A DNA stretch of 64,000 bases, taken from positions 355,903 to 419,902 of the forward strand of contig NZ_QXML01000004.1 of the NCBI RefSeq assembly GCF_003583985.1. Direction: 5' to 3'. Within the stretch, counting starts at the first letter, position 1. Every line of letters starts with the position of its first letter. The position numbers and the translations under genes are program-made. Positions 9,519 to 18,664 of the stretch are shown in pieces. The notes below the pieces were generated by a model. That model was not told the DNA's origin, searched no databases, and was given only the letters and a program-made list of their open reading frames with translations. The DNA comes from Algoriphagus lacus (GTDB lineage Bacteria > Bacteroidota > Bacteroidia > Cytophagales > Cyclobacteriaceae).

Positions 9519-10868
9519 ATGAGCAAGCAAAATAGAAGAGAATTTATCAAGAAAAGCACAGCTGCCACACTAGGGCTCTCGGCCTTGGGCGCAGTTGGAT
9601 TTTCCGCAAAATCCTATGGTAGAATCCTGGGAGCAAACGAGCGTTTGAATGTCGCCATCGCAGGATTGGGAAGAAGATTGGGCGCATTTTATGAACCTAT
9701 CGGATTGGAATCCAGTAATGTGAACCTGCTCTACCTCTGCGATGCCATGCAATCGCAGATGCCTAAAGCTGCCAAGAACTTTGAGAAATACATCAGCTAT
9801 GCCCCAAAGCTGGAGCAAAACATCCTCAAAGTCCTTGATGACAAGGAATTGGATGTCCTGATCAATGCCACGCCGGATCATTGGCATGCTCCGGGTACCT
9901 GGCTGGCTTTGGAAAGAGGAAAACACGTATACGTAGAAAAACCCTGCTCCCATAATCCTCGAGAAGGGGAACTGCTCATCGCGCTGCAAAAGAAATACAA
10001 CAAAGTAGTTCAAATGGGAAACCAACAGCGCTCTGCTCCTGAAAGCCGGGAAATCATCGCGGCAATCCATAATGGTGCTATTGGAAAAGCCTATATGGCC
10101 AAAGCATTCTACAGCAATAATCGCGGGGCAGTTCCAAACCCAGTCCAGCAAGCAGTTCCTGCTGGGTTGGATTGGGAACTGTTTCAGGGTCCTGCTCCAA
10201 GAAAACCGTATATGCACGACACTTGGGATTACAACTGGCATTGGTACGGTTGGGATTACGGCACTGCCGAAACCGGAAACAATGCCACCCATGAACTGGA
10301 TGTAGCCCGATGGGCCCTTCAAGTGGATTATCCTTCTGAAGTGATGGTGGTTTCAGGCAAAATGCACTATCCGGAAGATGGCTGGACGATGTATGATACA
10401 ATGGATGCTACCTTCAAATTTGGTGACAATAAGGTCATCCAATGGGACGGAAAGAGTCGGAATAATTACAAAACATATGGCTCGGACCGTGGCACAATTA
10501 TCTATGGTACCGAAGGTTCTGTCTATGTTGATCGAGGTGGTTATAAACAGTTTGACCGAACCGGCAAAGAGATCAAGTCCAACTTGGCCAAAAACAATGA
10601 AGGCGGTACTGTCCTCGGCGGTGGTGGAGACATGAGTACCACCCACGTTGTAAATTTCTTCAACGCCGTCAGAGGAAAGGAAAAGCAAAACTCCAACATT
10701 GAAGAAGGAGCCGTATCCACCCTACTTTGCCACTTGGCCAATATCAGCAGCCGAACCGGTGAGACATTGATCTGTGATCCAAAAAATGGACACATCACCA
10801 ATTCTCAAAAAGCAATGGCTCTATGGACCCGGGAATATGAGAAAGGCTGGGAACCGCCAAAAATCTAA
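9519..10868 (+). CDS. Gfo/Idh/MocA-family oxidoreductase with Tat-like signal
   Basis: 449 residues. The N-terminus has a twin-arginine motif (NRREFIKKST, R6-R7) followed by a hydrophobic stretch, so export through Tat with bound NAD(P) is likely. The Rossmann fold begins at LNVAIAGLGRR (about 44-54), and the family EKP motif appears in VYVEKPCSHN. The C-terminal domain has the tryptophan-rich WDYNWHWYGWDYGTAETGNNATHELDVARW block of the exported Bacteroidota subgroup. Family members oxidise or reduce sugar hydroxyls, often at C3. It is paired in an operon with the double DUF1080 gene, suggesting it makes the 3-keto substrate for that enzyme. Confidence 0.9.
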   Translation: MSKQNRREFIKKSTAATLGLSALGAVGFSAKSYGRILGANERLNVAIAGLGRRLGAFYEPIGLESSNVNLLYLCDAMQSQMPKAAKNFEKYISYAPKLEQNILKVLDDKELDVLINATPDHWHAPGTWLALERGKHVYVEKPCSHNPREGELLIALQKKYNKVVQMGNQQRSAPESREIIAAIHNGAIGKAYMAKAFYSNNRGAVPNPVQQAVPAGLDWELFQGPAPRKPYMHDTWDYNWHWYGWDYGTAETGNNATHELDVARWALQVDYPSEVMVVSGKMHYPEDGWTMYDTMDATFKFGDNKVIQWDGKSRNNYKTYGSDRGTIIYGTEGSVYVDRGGYKQFDRTGKEIKSNLAKNNEGGTVLGGGGDMSTTHVVNFFNAVRGKEKQNSNIEEGAVSTLLCHLANISSRTGETLICDPKNGHITNSQKAMALWTREYEKGWEPPKI

Positions 10869-10888
10869 TGGTATTTATGAGTTGATCT

Positions 10889-10923
10889 AAAACCTGCTTT
10901 CGAATTTAAAGCAGGTTTTTTTA
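10889..10923 (+). terminator. Terminator after the DUF1080-oxidoreductase operon
   Basis: Stem AAACCTGCTTT / AAAGCAGGTTT with a 7-nt loop, followed by a run of T. It lies 20 bp after the oxidoreductase stop and ends the two-gene transcript ahead of the SusC promoter. Confidence 0.88.
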
Positions 10924-11075
10924 TTATATCCATAAGATTTATTTATGATCACAAGATTTAAAATAAAAATCCGTCAAGGATTTGGAACTGAAATTATCAA
11001 ACTGTCAACAAACAGATAGTTTTTAGGTAGAGTATAAAAACCAAAGCTTATTTCGAAATGTGAAAAAATTTACCC

Positions 11076-11094
11076 GCAATCGTTTCCGTAATTA
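11076..11094 (+). promoter_or_regulatory. LacI-type operator 2 (before susC)
   Basis: GCAATCGTTTCCGTAATTA. The first 16 bases are identical to the operator at 8051, while the flanks differ, so conservation is confined to the site. It contains AATCGTTT (pattern AAnCGnTT). It lies immediately upstream of the candidate -33 element of the susC promoter. Confidence 0.75.
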
Positions 11095-11108
11095 CGCTTA
11101 AGCAAGAA

Positions 11109-11139
11109 TTGAAGATTCCTGACCTTCTATCTACCTTTT
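11109..11139 (+). promoter_or_regulatory. Candidate susC promoter
   Basis: TTG at 11109-11111 and TACCTTTT at 11132-11139, spaced 20 bp, match the Bacteroidota -33/-7 arrangement (TTTG, 17-23 bp, TAnnTTTG) with one mismatch in the -7 box. The LacI-type operator ends 15 bp upstream of the -33 element. Confidence 0.45.
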
Positions 11140-11237
11140 ACACATGGAATTCATCAAATTTTTCCATTCATCAACATAGAGTGATGAATACTTAAAACAT
11201 GAACCAATTCTATCTATTAACAATAATCCCTATAACT

Positions 11238-14200
11238 ATGCGTACAAAATTTTACACTTACCTGTCGGTGGTGTTGATGGTATTGCTTAGCGCAGGCCTT
11301 GCGAAAGCGCAGGATGTGCAAGTGACTGGGACCGTTTCGGATGAAACAGGATCGCCCCTACCGGGTGTGACCATTCTCCTAAAAGGTTCCACCAAAGGTA
11401 CCACTACTGATTTGGATGGAAAATATTCCATCTCTGGTCCAGCCAATGGAGTGCTGGTCTTTTCATTTATCGGTTATACCACAATAGAGGAAACAATCGG
11501 TAATAGAAGTATTATTGATGCAGCTCTTTCTCCAGACCTCTCGGAACTTGATGAGGTGGTGGTAGTGGGCTATGGTACCGTGAAGAAAAGCCAGCTTACG
11601 GGCGCAATATCCTCTGTGGGTACTAAAGAAATCCAGGAACTTCCGATTACAGATGCCAGACAAGCATTGCAAGGACGTGCGGCAGGTGTCGATGTGACTC
11701 AGGCTGGTTCAAAGCCAGGTGCAGCTCCTCAAGTTCGAATTCGTGGACGTAGATCATTCAACGCTTCAAATGAACCTCTCTATGTAGTGGACGGAATCCC
11801 TACGGTAGGTGGTCTTGAAGACATCAACCCACAGGACATCACTTCTATGGAAGTGTTGAAAGATGCCTCGGCTACAGCTATCTATGGTTCCAGAGGTGCA
11901 AACGGGGTAGTTTTGATCACCACCAAAAGAGGTAACGTGGGCAAAACCATTGTTTCCTTGGACTCCTATTATGGTGTCAACCAAGAACTAGGACAAATTG
12001 AGGTATTTGACGGTCCTCAATTTGCCGAATATAAAAGAGAATCAAGACGCACCACCGGTGCATATCCAGAAGGCCCAGCAACTCCAGCTGCTGATGCAAA
12101 AATCTTTGAACCTGTTGAACTGGAAAGCATCGAATTGGGCAGAAGCACAGACTACGTTGGAGGATTAATCCGTCAGGGTAATATCCAAAGCCATCAAATC
12201 GGTGTAAGTGGCGGTAACGAAAAGACTACCTTCTTTGTCTCAGGTAATTATTTCAAAGATTTAGGTATCATCTACAACCAAGATTTCTCACGGTATACCT
12301 TTCGAATCAATTTGGACCACCAAATCAACAAAAAGGTAAAGATTGGTACCTCCACGCTGTTTACCTACAGTGAACGAAATGGAGAAAACTTCAATCCACT
12401 AGGTGGAGCTCTCCAAGAAAATCCTCTCGGAAAACCTTACGATGATGAGGGGAACTTGATTTTCACGCCAACCAATGACGGTTTGAGAACCAATCCGTTT
12501 GCCGAAATCATCCCTGGTGCACAGGTTGATGAAACATTCCGATATCGTATTTTCAATAGTATCTTCCTAAACTGGGAGATTACCAAGGGTCTTACTTATC
12601 GATTTGTATTTGGACCTGATCTTAATGTCCGTAGAAACGGTCGATTTACCGGATCACAGACTAATGCCAGACGAGGCGGACCTCCAACGGGAAGTGTAGA
12701 CGATCGATTCAACTTCAACTATACCGTTGAAAACATCTTGACCTACACCAAAACATTGGGTCAGGTTCACAACCTTAAAGTTGACTTATTGCAGTCCTTT
12801 CAAAAAGATCGGTTTGAGCAGTCCACAATAAGCGTTCAGGGAATCCCTGCCCCATCTCAGCTCTACCATAGACTGGGCGATGCTTCCCAAATTACAGGCG
12901 CCAATACCAACTTGGTGGAATGGTCACTCCTTTCGTACATGGCCCGTGTCAACTATGACTTCAAAGGAAAATACCTGTTGACCGGTACCATCCGTTCGGA
13001 CGGTAGCTCCCGATTTGGTGAAAACAACAAATTCGGCTTCTTCCCTTCAGTAGCTTTTGGTTGGAATGTTCATCAGGAAGATTTCCTGAAATCCTCTTCT
13101 TGGATCAATCAGTTGAAGTTTAGGGTCAGCTATGGGTCCATTGGTAACCAGGCGATCACTCCTTATCAGACGCAGGCTTTGCTAGGTCGAACAAGCTACG
13201 CATGGGACAATACAGCGGCATTCGGCTATCGTCCAAATACCATCGGAAATCCAGACTTGAGATGGGAAACCTCTACTACATTTAATACCGGTATTGATTT
13301 CTCAATCTTCAAGGACCGTGTTTTCGGTACTTTGGAATATTATATCACAAATACCTCTGACCTATTGGCTCCTCAGCCACTTCCTAACTCCACAGGATTT
13401 GGAGGATTCACCACCAATATTGGAGAAACTCAAAACAGAGGTATTGAATTTACCCTCTCTACTCTCAACATAGAAAAAGGAGATTTCTCTTGGTCAACGG
13501 ATTTGTTATTCACCAGAAACAGGGAAGAAATCATTTCCTTGCCAAATGGAGACGACATTGCTGCAGGTCGATTTATCGGTCAGCCTTTGACTGTGTTTTA
13601 TGATTGGAATAAACTTGGAATCTGGCAGACTTCAGAGAAAGATATCGCTGCTGGTTTTGGGGATAAGCCCGGAGAAATCAAAATTCAGGACACCAATGGT
13701 GACAACCGAATCAATTCCCTGGATCGTATCATCCTAGGATCAGCTGTTCCTGACTTCTCCATGGGTATGACCAATCGATTCAATTACAAAGGTTTTGATT
13801 TCTCCTTCTTCATTTTTGCACGGGTTGGCTCAATGATCCGAAGTGCATTCCATGATAACTTCAACACGCTGTTTGGAAGATACAATAACCTAGCCGTGGA
13901 CTATTGGACTCCTAATAATCCAACCAATGCTTACCCAAGACCAAACCAAAATCAGGAATTCCCTAAGTATTCCAGCTCTATGTCTTACTTCAACGGAACG
14001 TTCCTGAAAGTAAGAAACATCAATCTGGGATATACCTTCGGGTCGAACGTATTGGAAAAAATCGGTCTAAGCAGTCTACGCCTTTACACCAGCATTCAGA
14101 ATCCTTTCATATTCTCAGAATACAGAAAAGTTCACAAAGGAATCGATCCTGAAGTATTTATCGACGGTGAACAAGGTGTAGAAGGTGGTGTGGTCAACTC

Positions 14201-14255
14201 CAACGTGACACCTCCGGTTGTGCAGTACACCTTTGGAATCAGTGCTAAATTTTAA
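11238..14255 (+). CDS. SusC/RagA-family TonB-linked outer-membrane transporter
   Basis: 1005 residues from the ATG at 11238. An ATG 13 codons upstream (11199) is in frame, but the signal peptide reads naturally from MRTKFYTYLSVVLMVLLSAGLAKA. Domains in order: signal peptide; carboxypeptidase-D-like regulatory domain (about 25-100, VTGTVSDETGSPLPGVTI); TonB-box/plug region starting LDEVVVVGYGTVKKS and including YVVDGIPTVGG and ATAIYGSRGANGVVLITT; then a 22-strand-type beta barrel ending in TFGISAKF with the terminal aromatic expected for BAM. It imports an oligosaccharide with its SusD partner 17 bp downstream. The uronate genes and shared operator suggest a glucuronic-acid-containing ligand. 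Confidence 0.96.
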   Translation: MRTKFYTYLSVVLMVLLSAGLAKAQDVQVTGTVSDETGSPLPGVTILLKGSTKGTTTDLDGKYSISGPANGVLVFSFIGYTTIEETIGNRSIIDAALSPDLSELDEVVVVGYGTVKKSQLTGAISSVGTKEIQELPITDARQALQGRAAGVDVTQAGSKPGAAPQVRIRGRRSFNASNEPLYVVDGIPTVGGLEDINPQDITSMEVLKDASATAIYGSRGANGVVLITTKRGNVGKTIVSLDSYYGVNQELGQIEVFDGPQFAEYKRESRRTTGAYPEGPATPAADAKIFEPVELESIELGRSTDYVGGLIRQGNIQSHQIGVSGGNEKTTFFVSGNYFKDLGIIYNQDFSRYTFRINLDHQINKKVKIGTSTLFTYSERNGENFNPLGGALQENPLGKPYDDEGNLIFTPTNDGLRTNPFAEIIPGAQVDETFRYRIFNSIFLNWEITKGLTYRFVFGPDLNVRRNGRFTGSQTNARRGGPPTGSVDDRFNFNYTVENILTYTKTLGQVHNLKVDLLQSFQKDRFEQSTISVQGIPAPSQLYHRLGDASQITGANTNLVEWSLLSYMARVNYDFKGKYLLTGTIRSDGSSRFGENNKFGFFPSVAFGWNVHQEDFLKSSSWINQLKFRVSYGSIGNQAITPYQTQALLGRTSYAWDNTAAFGYRPNTIGNPDLRWETSTTFNTGIDFSIFKDRVFGTLEYYITNTSDLLAPQPLPNSTGFGGFTTNIGETQNRGIEFTLSTLNIEKGDFSWSTDLLFTRNREEIISLPNGDDIAAGRFIGQPLTVFYDWNKLGIWQTSEKDIAAGFGDKPGEIKIQDTNGDNRINSLDRIILGSAVPDFSMGMTNRFNYKGFDFSFFIFARVGSMIRSAFHDNFNTLFGRYNNLAVDYWTPNNPTNAYPRPNQNQEFPKYSSSMSYFNGTFLKVRNINLGYTFGSNVLEKIGLSSLRLYTSIQNPFIFSEYRKVHKGIDPEVFIDGEQGVEGGVVNSNVTPPVVQYTFGISAKF

Positions 14256-14272
14256 TCCAAAAGAATTAAAAA

Positions 14273-15949
14273 ATGAAAAATATATCATTTCATAACCAAT
14301 TTAAGACTTGGCTCAAATCCGGGTTGATGGTCATGGGCCTTAGCATGGCAGTGTCTTGCCAGGATATGTTGGAGGAGGATGTGATCTCCCAGATCGGTAG
14401 TGAATACATGAATACCCCCAAAGGGATCGATGATGCTGTGAGCGCTGCCTATAGCACCATGAGATCTTGGTATGGCACCGAGCGTGGAAATAACCTCTCT
14501 GAATTTGGGACAGACATCTATACCAATGGTGCTGATGGATCTTTTAAGTTCATGAATACCTACACCAACCAATTTGATTCTCAAAATTCTTCAGTTCGAG
14601 AACTTTGGGATGAATTTTACAGGGGTATTAATGCTTGTAATGCAGTTATCGACAGAGCTCCAAACGTAGATGGAATCACCGATGCGGTAAGAAAACAACG
14701 AATCGCAGAAGCTAAATTCATTCGAGCTCACCACTATTTTCTGATGGTGCAGTTGTTTGGTCCTGTAGAGTTAAGATTGACAGAAACCGTAGTTCCTACC
14801 AACGAAGTATCCCGAACTCCTGAATCTGAGATCTATGCTTCCATTATTAAGGACCTTACTGAAGCGATACCTGATTTGGAAGCTAAAAAAGCTTCTTCTC
14901 AATACGGAAGAGCGACCAAACCTGCAGCTGAGCACCTATTGGCCAGAGTTTACATCACCAAAGGAACTTCTTCTTCTAAAGCAAGTGATGATTTCGCCAA
15001 GGCTGAGCCCCTGCTTAAAAGTGTAATTGCTAATTACGGCTTCCGTCTATTACCGGATTTTGCATCTGTACACGCATTCGGTAATGAAATCAACGACGAA
15101 GTCATTTGGTCGATCCAGTATACCCGTGATCCACTCACCAATGGGGGAGGAAATAATGCTCACGTGTTTTTCCTAATGGAGTACGACACCCAATCCGGAA
15201 TGCGTCGTGACACCCAAAACGGAAGACCTTTCAAGAGATACCGACCAACAGTTTATACCTTGGACAAGGTGTTTTCCAATAGAGAAAATGACAGCAGATA
15301 CAAAAAGACGTTCATTGATGTCTATTTCTCCAATCGGCCAGGCACATACAATACTTCCTTCGACACTTCCAAACCCTCTGTAACCTTTGCAGCAGGTGAT
15401 ACCGCTATCTTCATCCCCGGGTTTGAAATGTCAACCGCCGACCGCGCTAAGAAAAAGTATCAGGTGCTAGTTCCAAGTCGATATGATGAAAAACTATTCC
15501 CAGGATTGAAAAAACACCTTGATCCAGGAAGAGCAGATTTGACTCAATTCGAGGGTGGAAGAGATTACATTGCGTTCAGACTTGCTGATACTTACCTATT
15601 ACTCGCTGAGTCTCTGTTTCGGCAGGGAAAAATTGCAGAAGCTACAACTGCAATTAATGCCGTGAGAAGAAGAGCAGCCTTCCCTGGAAAAGAGAATGCC
15701 ATGGAAATTACGCAAGCTCAAATGACTTTCGAGTTCTTGACAGAGGAAAGAGCACGTGAACTCATTGGAGAGCAAACTCGCTGGCTTGATTTGAAGAGAT
15801 GGGGAATTTTGATCGAACGCGTTAAGCTTTACAATCCGCAGGGCGCGCCTAACATCAAGGATTTCCATGTGCTGAGACCAATTCCACAGAATCAGATTGA
15901 CAGGGCAAAAGGAGGAGCAAGTGCCTTCCCTCAGAATACCGGCTACTAA
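14273..15949 (+). CDS. SusD/RagB-family surface glycan-binding lipoprotein
   Basis: 558 residues. Lipoprotein signal with the lipid-modified cysteine at C29 (LSMAVSCQDMLEED). The fold is the SusD alpha-helical TPR scaffold: RELWDEFYRGINACNAVIDR, RIAEAKFIRAHHYFLMVQLFGPV and the C-terminal RLADTYLLLAESLFRQGK and LTEERARELIGEQTRWLDLKRW are all family signatures. It sits on the cell surface as the lid of the SusC barrel. It is 17 bp after susC and followed by a strong terminator, so the pair forms its own transcript. Confidence 0.96.
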   Translation: MKNISFHNQFKTWLKSGLMVMGLSMAVSCQDMLEEDVISQIGSEYMNTPKGIDDAVSAAYSTMRSWYGTERGNNLSEFGTDIYTNGADGSFKFMNTYTNQFDSQNSSVRELWDEFYRGINACNAVIDRAPNVDGITDAVRKQRIAEAKFIRAHHYFLMVQLFGPVELRLTETVVPTNEVSRTPESEIYASIIKDLTEAIPDLEAKKASSQYGRATKPAAEHLLARVYITKGTSSSKASDDFAKAEPLLKSVIANYGFRLLPDFASVHAFGNEINDEVIWSIQYTRDPLTNGGGNNAHVFFLMEYDTQSGMRRDTQNGRPFKRYRPTVYTLDKVFSNRENDSRYKKTFIDVYFSNRPGTYNTSFDTSKPSVTFAAGDTAIFIPGFEMSTADRAKKKYQVLVPSRYDEKLFPGLKKHLDPGRADLTQFEGGRDYIAFRLADTYLLLAESLFRQGKIAEATTAINAVRRRAAFPGKENAMEITQAQMTFEFLTEERARELIGEQTRWLDLKRWGILIERVKLYNPQGAPNIKDFHVLRPIPQNQIDRAKGGASAFPQNTGY

Positions 15950-15970
15950 GCTAAGATGACCTATAAAAAG

Positions 15971-16000
15971 AAAACGGCCCCGAAATTCGGGGCCGTTTTT
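15971..16000. terminator. Terminator between susD and the convergent LacI gene
   Basis: Perfect 13-bp stem AAAACGGCCCCGA / TCGGGGCCGTTTT with an AAT loop. T runs lie on the exit side of both strands, so it can end the susCD transcript and also the minus-strand regulator gene, whose stop is at 16025. Confidence 0.93.
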
Positions 16001-16024
16001 CTTTAATTAAGAAAACCAAACAAA

Positions 16025-17050
16025 TTATACTGCAATAGTGGAAGATCTGATCGTGATTTTTGACGGAATGCTTATTACCTGATTTGGAAGGTCAGGTTGA
16101 CGTGGTTTTGTCAGTTTCTTAATTAACATTTTTGCACATTCCTCCCCGATCGAGAAGGCCGGCTGGGTAATGGTTGTCAGTGAAGGGGTGAGCAATCCTG
16201 CAATGCTCAGGTTGGAAAAGAAACTGATGATTTTTAAATCCTCAGGGATTTTGATATCTGTTCGTTTTACAGCGTGATAGGTGGCCAAAGCCAATTTTTC
16301 CACGGAAGAAACAATACCATCCGGGCGCTCTTTGGAAAGGAGCATATTTCGAATGGCCTCAATATTCTTTTCTTCTTCATGCGCACAGGTAATATGCAAG
16401 GAAGGTTCCGGAGAAAGTCCTGCCGATTTCAACGCATCCAAATATCCTCTGTACCGCTCTTTGGTAATGGACAATTCCTTGGAAAGCATCAGAAAAGCAA
16501 TCTTTCTGCACCCCTGCTGAATCAGGTGCTTTGTTCCTTCAAATGAACTTTCATAATCGTTGGTAATGAACTTGGTAGTGGGAATATCCGGGCAAATCCG
16601 GTCAAAGAATACCAATGGGAATCCCCGGTCATGCAGACGGGTCAAGTGAGAAATATCGCTAGTTTGGCTGGAAACAGACATTACAATGGCGTCTGCCCTT
16701 CCATTCATGAGCAAGTTGACAATTTTCTTTTCCCGCTCCACATCCTCATGAGTGCTATAGACCAAGAGATGGTAGCCATGCTGCTGGGTGACTTCTTCGA
16801 TTCCGTCAATTACTTTAGCGAAAAAACTGCTCATCCGCTCCGGCATTACCACCGCAATGGTCTTGCTTTTGTTTTCTCTAAGGCTTCTGGCAAATGGATT
16901 GGGCTGGTAGTTGAGCTTTTCGGCCATGCTTACGACCTTCTTTTTTGTCTCTTCACTAATCTCGTAGCTATCATTCAGCGCCCTCGAAACGGTTGAGGGG
17001 GAAAGCTTCAGTTCAGCTGCAAGCTCTTTCAAATTCACTCCGGCACTCAT
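16025..17050 (-). CDS. LacI-family transcriptional regulator
   Basis: 341 residues. The N-terminal helix-turn-helix (about 5-55) reads VNLKELAAELKLSPSTVSRALN, and the hinge helix YQPNPFARSLRENKSKTIAVV follows. The rest is a periplasmic-binding-protein-like ligand domain (about 60-340). By family knowledge such proteins bind palindromes with a central CG and release or bind DNA on a sugar signal. Three matching sites in this window (8051, 11076, 17136), one of them in its own promoter region, make it the probable local regulator. The inducer is likely an uronate-pathway intermediate, which is inference. Confidence 0.95.
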   Translation of the reverse strand: MSAGVNLKELAAELKLSPSTVSRALNDSYEISEETKKKVVSMAEKLNYQPNPFARSLRENKSKTIAVVMPERMSSFFAKVIDGIEEVTQQHGYHLLVYSTHEDVEREKKIVNLLMNGRADAIVMSVSSQTSDISHLTRLHDRGFPLVFFDRICPDIPTTKFITNDYESSFEGTKHLIQQGCRKIAFLMLSKELSITKERYRGYLDALKSAGLSPEPSLHITCAHEEEKNIEAIRNMLLSKERPDGIVSSVEKLALATYHAVKRTDIKIPEDLKIISFFSNLSIAGLLTPSLTTITQPAFSIGEECAKMLIKKLTKPRQPDLPNQVISIPSKITIRSSTIAV

Positions 17051-17101
17051 AGATTATCAGGGTTAATTGGGCTAAAAATTGCTTCAATAAATTCAGCAGC
17101 C

Positions 17102-17109
17102 ATAAATTA
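17102..17109 (-). promoter_or_regulatory. Candidate -7 box of the LacI gene
   Basis: On the minus strand the sequence TAATTTAT fits TAnnTTTG at six of its eight positions (TA..TT are conserved, the last two differ in part). It is 52 nt upstream of the regulator ATG. The operator centre lies about 40 bp further upstream. Confidence 0.35.
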
Positions 17110-17135
17110 AGGAAATTATTCCACTTATATAATTT

Positions 17136-17155
17136 CGAAAACGTTTCCGTATTTA
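17136..17155 (+). promoter_or_regulatory. LacI-type operator 3 (lacI-uxaC divergent region)
   Basis: CGAAAACGTTTCCGTATTTA. Its centre AAACGTTT is a perfect 8-bp palindrome fitting AAnCGnTT, and the right half CGTTTCCGTA is identical to sites 1 and 2. It lies roughly midway between candidate -7 boxes of the divergent LacI gene (17109-17102) and uxaC (17182-17189), about 40 bp from each. Confidence 0.78.
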
Positions 17156-17181
17156 AATACCATGCAGGCAGTTATTCAGGG

Positions 17182-17189
17182 TAAATTTA
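17182..17189 (+). promoter_or_regulatory. Candidate -7 box of uxaC
   Basis: TAAATTTA matches TAnnTTTG at seven of eight positions and lies 42 nt upstream of the uxaC ATG. A clear -33 TTG is not seen; the operator ends 26 bp upstream. Confidence 0.4.
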
Positions 17190-17230
17190 GATTGGTATTC
17201 TGACACCCATCTAGCCAACACGTCGCCTTT

Positions 17231-18664
17231 ATGATCCAAACCCAAAATTCCTTCCTGACCGAAGACTTTTTGTTGCACTCTGATTTCGCAAAAATTCTAT
17301 ATCACGACTACGCCAAAAACCTCCCCATCATCGACTACCACAACCACCTCCCTCCTGGAGAAATCGCACAAAACAGGAGGTTTGAGAATATCAGTAAAAT
17401 CTGGCTGGCTGGAGATCACTACAAATGGAGAGCGATGCGCACTTTGGGGATTTCTGAGAAATTCATCACAGGAGAGGCCTCTGATACCGAAAAATTTGAC
17501 AAGTGGGCCTATACCGTTCCCTTTACAATCAGGAATCCCCTATTCCATTGGACCCACATGGAATTGAAAAGATACTTTGGAGTCGATGAACTATTGACCC
17601 CTGCAAATGCTGCGGAAATTTACCTTCATTCCTCTGAATTGCTCCAAAATCAGGATTTTGGAGCCCAGGGCCTATTGGAAAAAATGAATGTGGAAGTGGT
17701 CTGCTCCACAGACGATCCAGCCGATTCTCTTGAACACCATGAAACATACCATCATGCAAATGGGAAAGTAAAACTCTATCCGGCTTTTCGACCCGACAAG
17801 TCTTTTGCTATTGAAAATCCGGAAAGCTACAAGGCCTATCTGAGTAAACTTGGAGCGGTTGTCGGTTTTGAAATCACCTCCTTTGACAAACTGATCGAGG
17901 CACTTTCCAATCGGGTAGACTTTTTCCATTCCAGAGGTTGCCGATTGTCCGATCACGGATTGGAAAATCTAGTTTACTCTTCCGAAACCAAATTTTCGGC
18001 TGACGGAATCCTGGTCAAGATCCTTAGAGGAAGTACCCCGACTTCGGAAGAAGTCGAATACTTCAAGTTTAAGGTTCTCAAAAAACTCTGCAAAATGTAC
18101 CACGCTAAAGGCTGGGTGCAGCAGTTTCACCTCGGTGCATTGAGAAATACCAATTCCAGAATGTTGCGGGAGTTGGGCCCGGATACGGGATTTGATTCTA
18201 TTGGGGATTTTGATCAGGCAAAGGCACTTGCTTCATTTCTCAATGAGTTGGATTCCTCAGACCAATTAACCAAAACTGTCCTTTACAACCTGAATCCAAG
18301 AGATAATGAAGTTTTTGCCACGATGGTCGGCAACTTCAACGACGGGTCGGTGAAAGGAAAAATCCAATACGGATCAGGCTGGTGGTACCTGGACCAAAAA
18401 GACGGTATGGAAAAGCAACTAAATACACTTTCCAACATGGGATTGGTAAGCTGCTTTATCGGAATGCTGACCGATTCCCGCAGCTTCCTCTCCTTTCCCC
18501 GCCATGAATACTTTCGAAGAATCCTTTGCAACCTTATCGGTCAAGATGTAAAAAATGGGGAGCTTCCATGGGATGAAAAATGGCTGGGAAAACTGGTTTC
18601 AGACATCTGCTACCACAACGCCAAAAACTACTTCGACTTCTCTCCTTCTAACTATCAACTTTAA
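17231..18664 (+). CDS. uxaC: Glucuronate isomerase (uronate isomerase)
   Basis: 477 residues, the usual length. It isomerises D-glucuronate to D-fructuronate (and galacturonate to tagaturonate) in the cytoplasm. The amidohydrolase-fold metal motif is IIDYHNHLPPGEIA near residue 35, followed by WLAGDHYKWRAMR. Later signatures are VCSTDDPADSLEHH, the LSDHGLE block, GWVQQFHLGALRNTN and MLTDSRSFLSFPRHEYFRRILC. It is the first gene of the uronate operon; its stop codon directly abuts the ATG of the SDR gene. Confidence 0.97.
   Translation: MIQTQNSFLTEDFLLHSDFAKILYHDYAKNLPIIDYHNHLPPGEIAQNRRFENISKIWLAGDHYKWRAMRTLGISEKFITGEASDTEKFDKWAYTVPFTIRNPLFHWTHMELKRYFGVDELLTPANAAEIYLHSSELLQNQDFGAQGLLEKMNVEVVCSTDDPADSLEHHETYHHANGKVKLYPAFRPDKSFAIENPESYKAYLSKLGAVVGFEITSFDKLIEALSNRVDFFHSRGCRLSDHGLENLVYSSETKFSADGILVKILRGSTPTSEEVEYFKFKVLKKLCKMYHAKGWVQQFHLGALRNTNSRMLRELGPDTGFDSIGDFDQAKALASFLNELDSSDQLTKTVLYNLNPRDNEVFATMVGNFNDGSVKGKIQYGSGWWYLDQKDGMEKQLNTLSNMGLVSCFIGMLTDSRSFLSFPRHEYFRRILCNLIGQDVKNGELPWDEKWLGKLVSDICYHNAKNYFDFSPSNYQL

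Larger units (their letters stand above)
10924..11237. other. Intergenic control region of susC
   Basis: About 310 bp without a gene. It is AT-rich and holds the second LacI-type operator (11076-11094) and a candidate promoter just downstream (11109-11139). The frame of the SusC gene is open back to an ATG at 11199, so its last 39 bases might be translated. I see no other structure. Confidence 0.7.

Noticed and set aside
9570..10322. Minus-strand frame of 250 codons
   Set aside because: Antisense to the Gfo/Idh/MocA gene, whose family motifs are unambiguous on the plus strand.
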